From positions 1 through 47,908 of the forward strand of contig JAGYLU010000008.1 in the NCBI GenBank assembly GCA_018400755.1: a stretch of DNA of 47,908 bases, given 5' to 3'. The notes under the pieces were generated by a model. It was not told where the DNA came from. It was given only the letters and a program-made list of their open reading frames with translations, and did no database searches. Positions 44,935-47,908 of this stretch are shown here, piece after piece. The stretch is from Acholeplasmataceae bacterium. GTDB taxonomy: Bacteria; Bacillota_I; Bacilli_A; Acholeplasmatales; Acholeplasmataceae. The position numbers and the translations under genes were made by a program. The stretch's first letter is position 1. Every line of letters begins with the position of its first letter.

Positions 44935-46545
44935 CTAAAGTTCAATATCACGGAAATAAGCGTTCAGGAAACTTCTGAAGAGAAAGAACCTGAACACGAG
45001 AAATAAAACGGCTGCGCTGATCATCAATAACCAGGCGATCTGTTCAAGATAGACAAACGAGAGGGCTGAAAACGCTGAGAACAACAAGGCGATCACAAAT
45101 CCGATCCTGACCGATGCGGAGACGTTCTTGTTGCCGGAAAGGGAGCCGGTCGAGGCATATTCCCGGATTTTTGGATGCATCACATCAATCTGGAATGACC
45201 AAAGGATATGGCCACTGTTGACAAGGATGACAAACAGGAACAAACGCCATGTGTCTGCGGCGGAGAAGAAAGGCATCACCATCCTGAACAAGATGAAACT
45301 GATCATGATGACAAGGATTGAAAAAGCGAGATTGAAGGTGATTTTCGCCCACGCCATCCGGGCGGTATCCGATGGTGCGGTCTTGAGTAACGCGAATTCC
45401 CCACCTTCGGTTGAGATGGCGGTCGCCGATGCCGTATTGGCGGCCATGACAAGGAGCAGGACAATCATGACATTGAAGACCAAGACGAGCTGATTGCCAA
45501 AGGTGCTTCGGTTCATACCCATGTAGATGTGATTCAAGATCACCATGAAAAAGGGGAGAGACAGCAGGATCGCATAATTGTCCAAGAGTTCGTTCATGCT
45601 TCTCAAGTTCACCGTCAGTTCCTTGCGTAAGAAGGTGACAAAGACATGCTTCGATGCCTTGTTCTCGTGTTTGTGAGGCTTGATTCTTGCTTGCTCGCTG
45701 CTTGAACTGGTCAACTTGAAGAAGAGTGGTCTTGAGATCAACACCGTCATGAGTGACAACCCACCAATCACGAGTAACAGAATCAGATAATTCAAGAACG
45801 GCTTTATGCCGTAAAGCAGTTCACCAACCACGGTATAGATCAGACCATATCTGGCGGATGCTTGCATGAACATGGTGATTGAGATCATGAAGCGATTATA
45901 AAGCTGGACAATTCTGATCGGATAGGGAATATAAGCCAAGACCATGTTGACCCCATAGAAGAGCACACCGATGAACACAAGGAGAAAGATTAACGACAAC
46001 AGCCGTCTGTTCTTCAAGAAATTCCGGAGGTAAACCGCTGGCATTGATAACAATGAGGCGATCAGGACCACCAACAGCGGCAGCAACAACAACATCGGAA
46101 CAATATTGATGTAATAGAGAAACATGATGTCGTTCTCAATCCCGAAGGCGATCAGGATCGGGGCCAGCACATAGAGGTTTTTTAAAAACTCATTGATGTA
46201 GAAGACCATGAGTTTGCTGATGTAGATCTCGTTATTGTTGGCTGGCAAGGACAACAAGATCTGATTGTCCTTGCTGTGATATAAATCATTCATCAGCCCG
46301 CTGGTCGCGGAGATAATGCCCATGCCTTGGGTCAGGATCAGGACAAAGATGATGAAGTGATGATTGACAGGGATGTAGAGAAAGTTACTGATGAAATAGA
46401 GTGCGAAAGTCATGACGATGCTCATCAGGACGACGACGAGGACCCTGAGTGCCACCTGACCGTAAAAACGGCCCTTCTGGTCGATCCTGAGTTTGATGAT
46501 ATTCGATAGTTGGAGTTTGGTTAGGATCAACAGGCGTTCAAACAT
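44935..46545 (-). CDS. ABC transporter permease (ABC-2-like, putative exporter)
   Basis: A 536-residue integral membrane protein with about a dozen hydrophobic helices in two blocks, separated by a charged linker (LTSSSSEQARIKPHKHENK, about residues 285-305). It resembles large ABC-2-type permeases of Bacillota, with a first helix after RIDQKGRFYG and a HSKDNQILLSLPANNNEIY segment typical of export permeases, where the LSLP phrase precedes a membrane helix. The ATPase gene ends 14 bases before it, so the two make one transporter. Substrate unknown; the surface proteins downstream could depend on it, or it may be an antibiotic or peptide exporter. Confidence 0.8.
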   Translation of the reverse strand: MFERLLILTKLQLSNIIKLRIDQKGRFYGQVALRVLVVVLMSIVMTFALYFISNFLYIPVNHHFIIFVLILTQGMGIISATSGLMNDLYHSKDNQILLSLPANNNEIYISKLMVFYINEFLKNLYVLAPILIAFGIENDIMFLYYINIVPMLLLLPLLVVLIASLLSMPAVYLRNFLKNRRLLSLIFLLVFIGVLFYGVNMVLAYIPYPIRIVQLYNRFMISITMFMQASARYGLIYTVVGELLYGIKPFLNYLILLLVIGGLSLMTVLISRPLFFKLTSSSSEQARIKPHKHENKASKHVFVTFLRKELTVNLRSMNELLDNYAILLSLPFFMVILNHIYMGMNRSTFGNQLVLVFNVMIVLLLVMAANTASATAISTEGGEFALLKTAPSDTARMAWAKITFNLAFSILVIMISFILFRMVMPFFSAADTWRLFLFVILVNSGHILWSFQIDVMHPKIREYASTGSLSGNKNVSASVRIGFVIALLFSAFSALSFVYLEQIAWLLMISAAVLFLVFRFFLFRSFLNAYFRDIEL

Positions 46546-46559
46546 AAAGGCTCCTTATC

Positions 46560-47908
46560 TTATTCGAGCGGCTCATCTGACACATGTTTCATATAGAGGT
46601 CTTCTAGAGAGACGTTGTTCTTCTTCAGTTCCGCCATGTCATAGATCCCTTGCAGTTTTCCTTTGGAAATGATGGCAATCCGGTGACAGATCTTCTCAAC
46701 CACTTCGATGACATGGCTTGAGAAAAAGACGATGTTGCCTTTTTCGGCGTGTTCCCGCATCGATTCCTTGATCTGATACGCCGATGTCGGATCAAGTCCG
46801 GTCAATGGCTCATCCAAGATCCAGACCGGTGGTTCATGCACCAAAGCGGCGATGACCACGAGTTTTTGTTTCATTCCATGCGAATAACTCTTGATCTCGC
46901 GGTCAATGGCATGGGCGAGATTGAACTGATTGACGTATTTGCCTAGACGTTCATCCCTGACCTCGGCCGCGACGTGATAGAGGTCGGCCACATAATTGAT
47001 GTATTCACGACCGGTCAGTTTCTCATAAACCGCGTGATTGTCAGAGACATAGCCGATATGCATCTTGGCTTCAAGAGGTTGGGTGCTGATGTCATATCCG
47101 CAAATCTCCATGGTGCCTTCGGTAATCGATTGGATTCCGACAAGACTCTTGATGGTCGTGGACTTTCCAGCACCATTATGACCTAGGAAACCAAAGACTT
47201 CGCCTTTATGGATCTCTAGCGAAAAGTCATCGACTGCTTTGTCGGATTGGGAACCATACCGTTTGGAAAAATGGGATATCTTGATCATGTCTTGACCTCC
47301 GGGATTGATGGGCTCAGATGCGGGTCTTCCACCGAGCATCTCAAGCAGTCTTTGTTCGCTCAGCCTGATTGTCTTTTGCTTCTTTCTGAGTTCGGCATGG
47401 GTATCGAATGTCTGAAAGAGCGCATCATAGACATACCAGTTCATGAACATGAGGAAGACAAACGAGATATAGAAGATGATGTGATAAGCATAATGGAAGA
47501 CGAACGTGAGTCCGTTGACGTTGATCTCAAAGATGTTGTTATATTGGATTTTCCTGGCATCGAAGAGATCGGTGATATGATCGGAATACGTGAAGAAGTA
47601 ATCGGTTGGGGCATAGTTGTTGAACCATGCATTCAAAAAGACCATCAGGATGAAGTAGATCGTGAAGACCACGAGGGCCTCAACCATGTTGGAAAGCTTC
47701 GGTCTTGGAAAGGTCTTCAAGGCGACCGCCAGGATGGGAATGATCAGCGCGTACATATGATTGAAACCAAAGTGAAGGACGTTGATGTGAAAGAAATCCT
47801 GGGAGTAGTTTGGAATCATGATTGCCGCAATCGCGCCAATCACGTTGGCAAAATAGGTGAAATAGAACATCTTCTTGAACTTGAAGACCACCGCAACCAC
47901 AAGGACCA
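46560..47908 (-). CDS. YwaF-like membrane domain fused to an ABC transporter ATPase (5'-truncated by window edge)
   Basis: The open frame runs off the end of the window; the GTG at 47900 is internal. The first ~180 visible residues form about five hydrophobic helices, with FHINVLHFGFNHMYALIIP resembling the YwaF/TMEM164-like membrane family. After a linker the ATPase follows: Walker A LGHNGAGKSTT, signature SYSHGMKQ (a variant of LSGGQ), Walker B PPVWILDEP, and the D- and H-loops GLDPTS and FFSSHV. The ATPase domain is complete. Within the frame, GGAGGT followed 6 bases later by ATG at 47288 offers an internal start for a free ATPase. The permease gene follows by 14 bases. Fusion of these domains could place the ATPase at the membrane. 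Confidence 0.85.
   Translation of the reverse strand, partial: VLVVAVVFKFKKMFYFTYFANVIGAIAAIMIPNYSQDFFHINVLHFGFNHMYALIIPILAVALKTFPRPKLSNMVEALVVFTIYFILMVFLNAWFNNYAPTDYFFTYSDHITDLFDARKIQYNNIFEINVNGLTFVFHYAYHIIFYISFVFLMFMNWYVYDALFQTFDTHAELRKKQKTIRLSEQRLLEMLGGRPASEPINPGGQDMIKISHFSKRYGSQSDKAVDDFSLEIHKGEVFGFLGHNGAGKSTTIKSLVGIQSITEGTMEICGYDISTQPLEAKMHIGYVSDNHAVYEKLTGREYINYVADLYHVAAEVRDERLGKYVNQFNLAHAIDREIKSYSHGMKQKLVVIAALVHEPPVWILDEPLTGLDPTSAYQIKESMREHAEKGNIVFFSSHVIEVVEKICHRIAIISKGKLQGIYDMAELKKNNVSLEDLYMKHVSDEPLE
47286..47300 (-). promoter_or_regulatory. Internal Shine-Dalgarno and ATG inside the membrane-ATPase fusion
   Basis: On the - strand GGAGGT (47300-47295) is followed by six bases and an in-frame ATG (47288) that begins the ATPase domain (MIKISHFSKRYG). 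The codons are part of the linker PGGQD, so the site may be chance, but its quality is that of a genuine start. Confidence 0.5.

Noticed and set aside
1-47908. Alternative genetic code (TGA as tryptophan) as in mycoplasmas
   Set aside because: Many genes end at TGA overlapping the next start (ATGA), and the proteins end where their families end; tryptophan is encoded by TGG.
1-47908. tRNA or rRNA genes
   Set aside because: I saw no cloverleaf-type sequence with CCA-end or conserved T-loop, and no rRNA-like tract; a covariance search would be needed to exclude one firmly.

Overview
The window looks like a chromosomal segment of a low-to-mid-GC member of the Bacillota, most likely on the Mollicutes/Erysipelotrichia side. 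The lipoproteins have Gram-positive style signal peptides and large InlB-type (Listeria-Bacteroides) repeat arrays, ribosome binding sites are strong AGGAGG types, and genes are packed into long same-strand operons. TGA is a normal stop codon (many ATGA start/stop overlaps), so the code is table 11, not the mycoplasma code. The exact taxon cannot be fixed from the sequence.

Bases 2-3086 (+ strand) hold the 3' end of a sugar-acid operon: 6-phosphogluconate dehydrogenase (cut by the window edge), an SDR-type D-mannonate oxidoreductase, and a LarA-family nickel-pincer racemase/epimerase. Together they suggest a fructuronate, mannonate, gluconate, pentose-phosphate route. A terminator and a gene-poor strip follow.

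Bases 3800-23592 (- strand) are a long purine/N-heterocycle catabolic region resembling the anaerobic urate/purine clusters that carry ygeW, ygeY, ssnA, hyuA and xdh. Reading in transcription order: MocA-like nucleotidyltransferase; a three-subunit molybdenum hydroxylase (FAD, 2Fe-2S, Mo); a broken membrane protein; a terminator; a broken xdhC; a THEP1-like NTPase; a hydantoinase-like amidohydrolase; SsnA; a dihydroorotate-dehydrogenase-like flavoprotein with two 4Fe-4S clusters; a second three-subunit molybdenum hydroxylase whose large subunit has one frameshift; adenine deaminase; two fold-II PLP enzymes; YgeY; YgeW. The set fits deamination and hydroxylation of purines, ring opening, and recovery of carbamoyl phosphate and amino-acid fragments.

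Bases 23838-33362 (- strand) encode what reads as one enormous secreted lipoprotein (about 3,170 codons): InlB-type repeats, an RCC1 propeller-like block, more InlB repeats, then OB-fold-like domains. It is now broken by many small indels, mostly inside duplicated repeat modules. It has a clear promoter and a structured leader with an intrinsic terminator before the start codon. Next come a SOUL haem-binding protein and a lipoprotein built from seven nearly identical fasciclin (FAS1) units, also riddled with indels.

Bases 37627-47908 (- strand) are intact: aldehyde dehydrogenase, DegV fatty-acid-binding protein, a 1,473-residue InlB-repeat lipoprotein, a small secreted protein, and an ABC exporter pair whose ATPase is fused to an N-terminal membrane domain.

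A recurrent theme is indel clustering. Most genes are perfectly open, but the repeat arrays, xdhC and its neighbour are full of small frameshifts. For the repeats this looks more like consensus error between near-identical copies than true decay; for the non-repetitive xdhC tract either explanation is possible.
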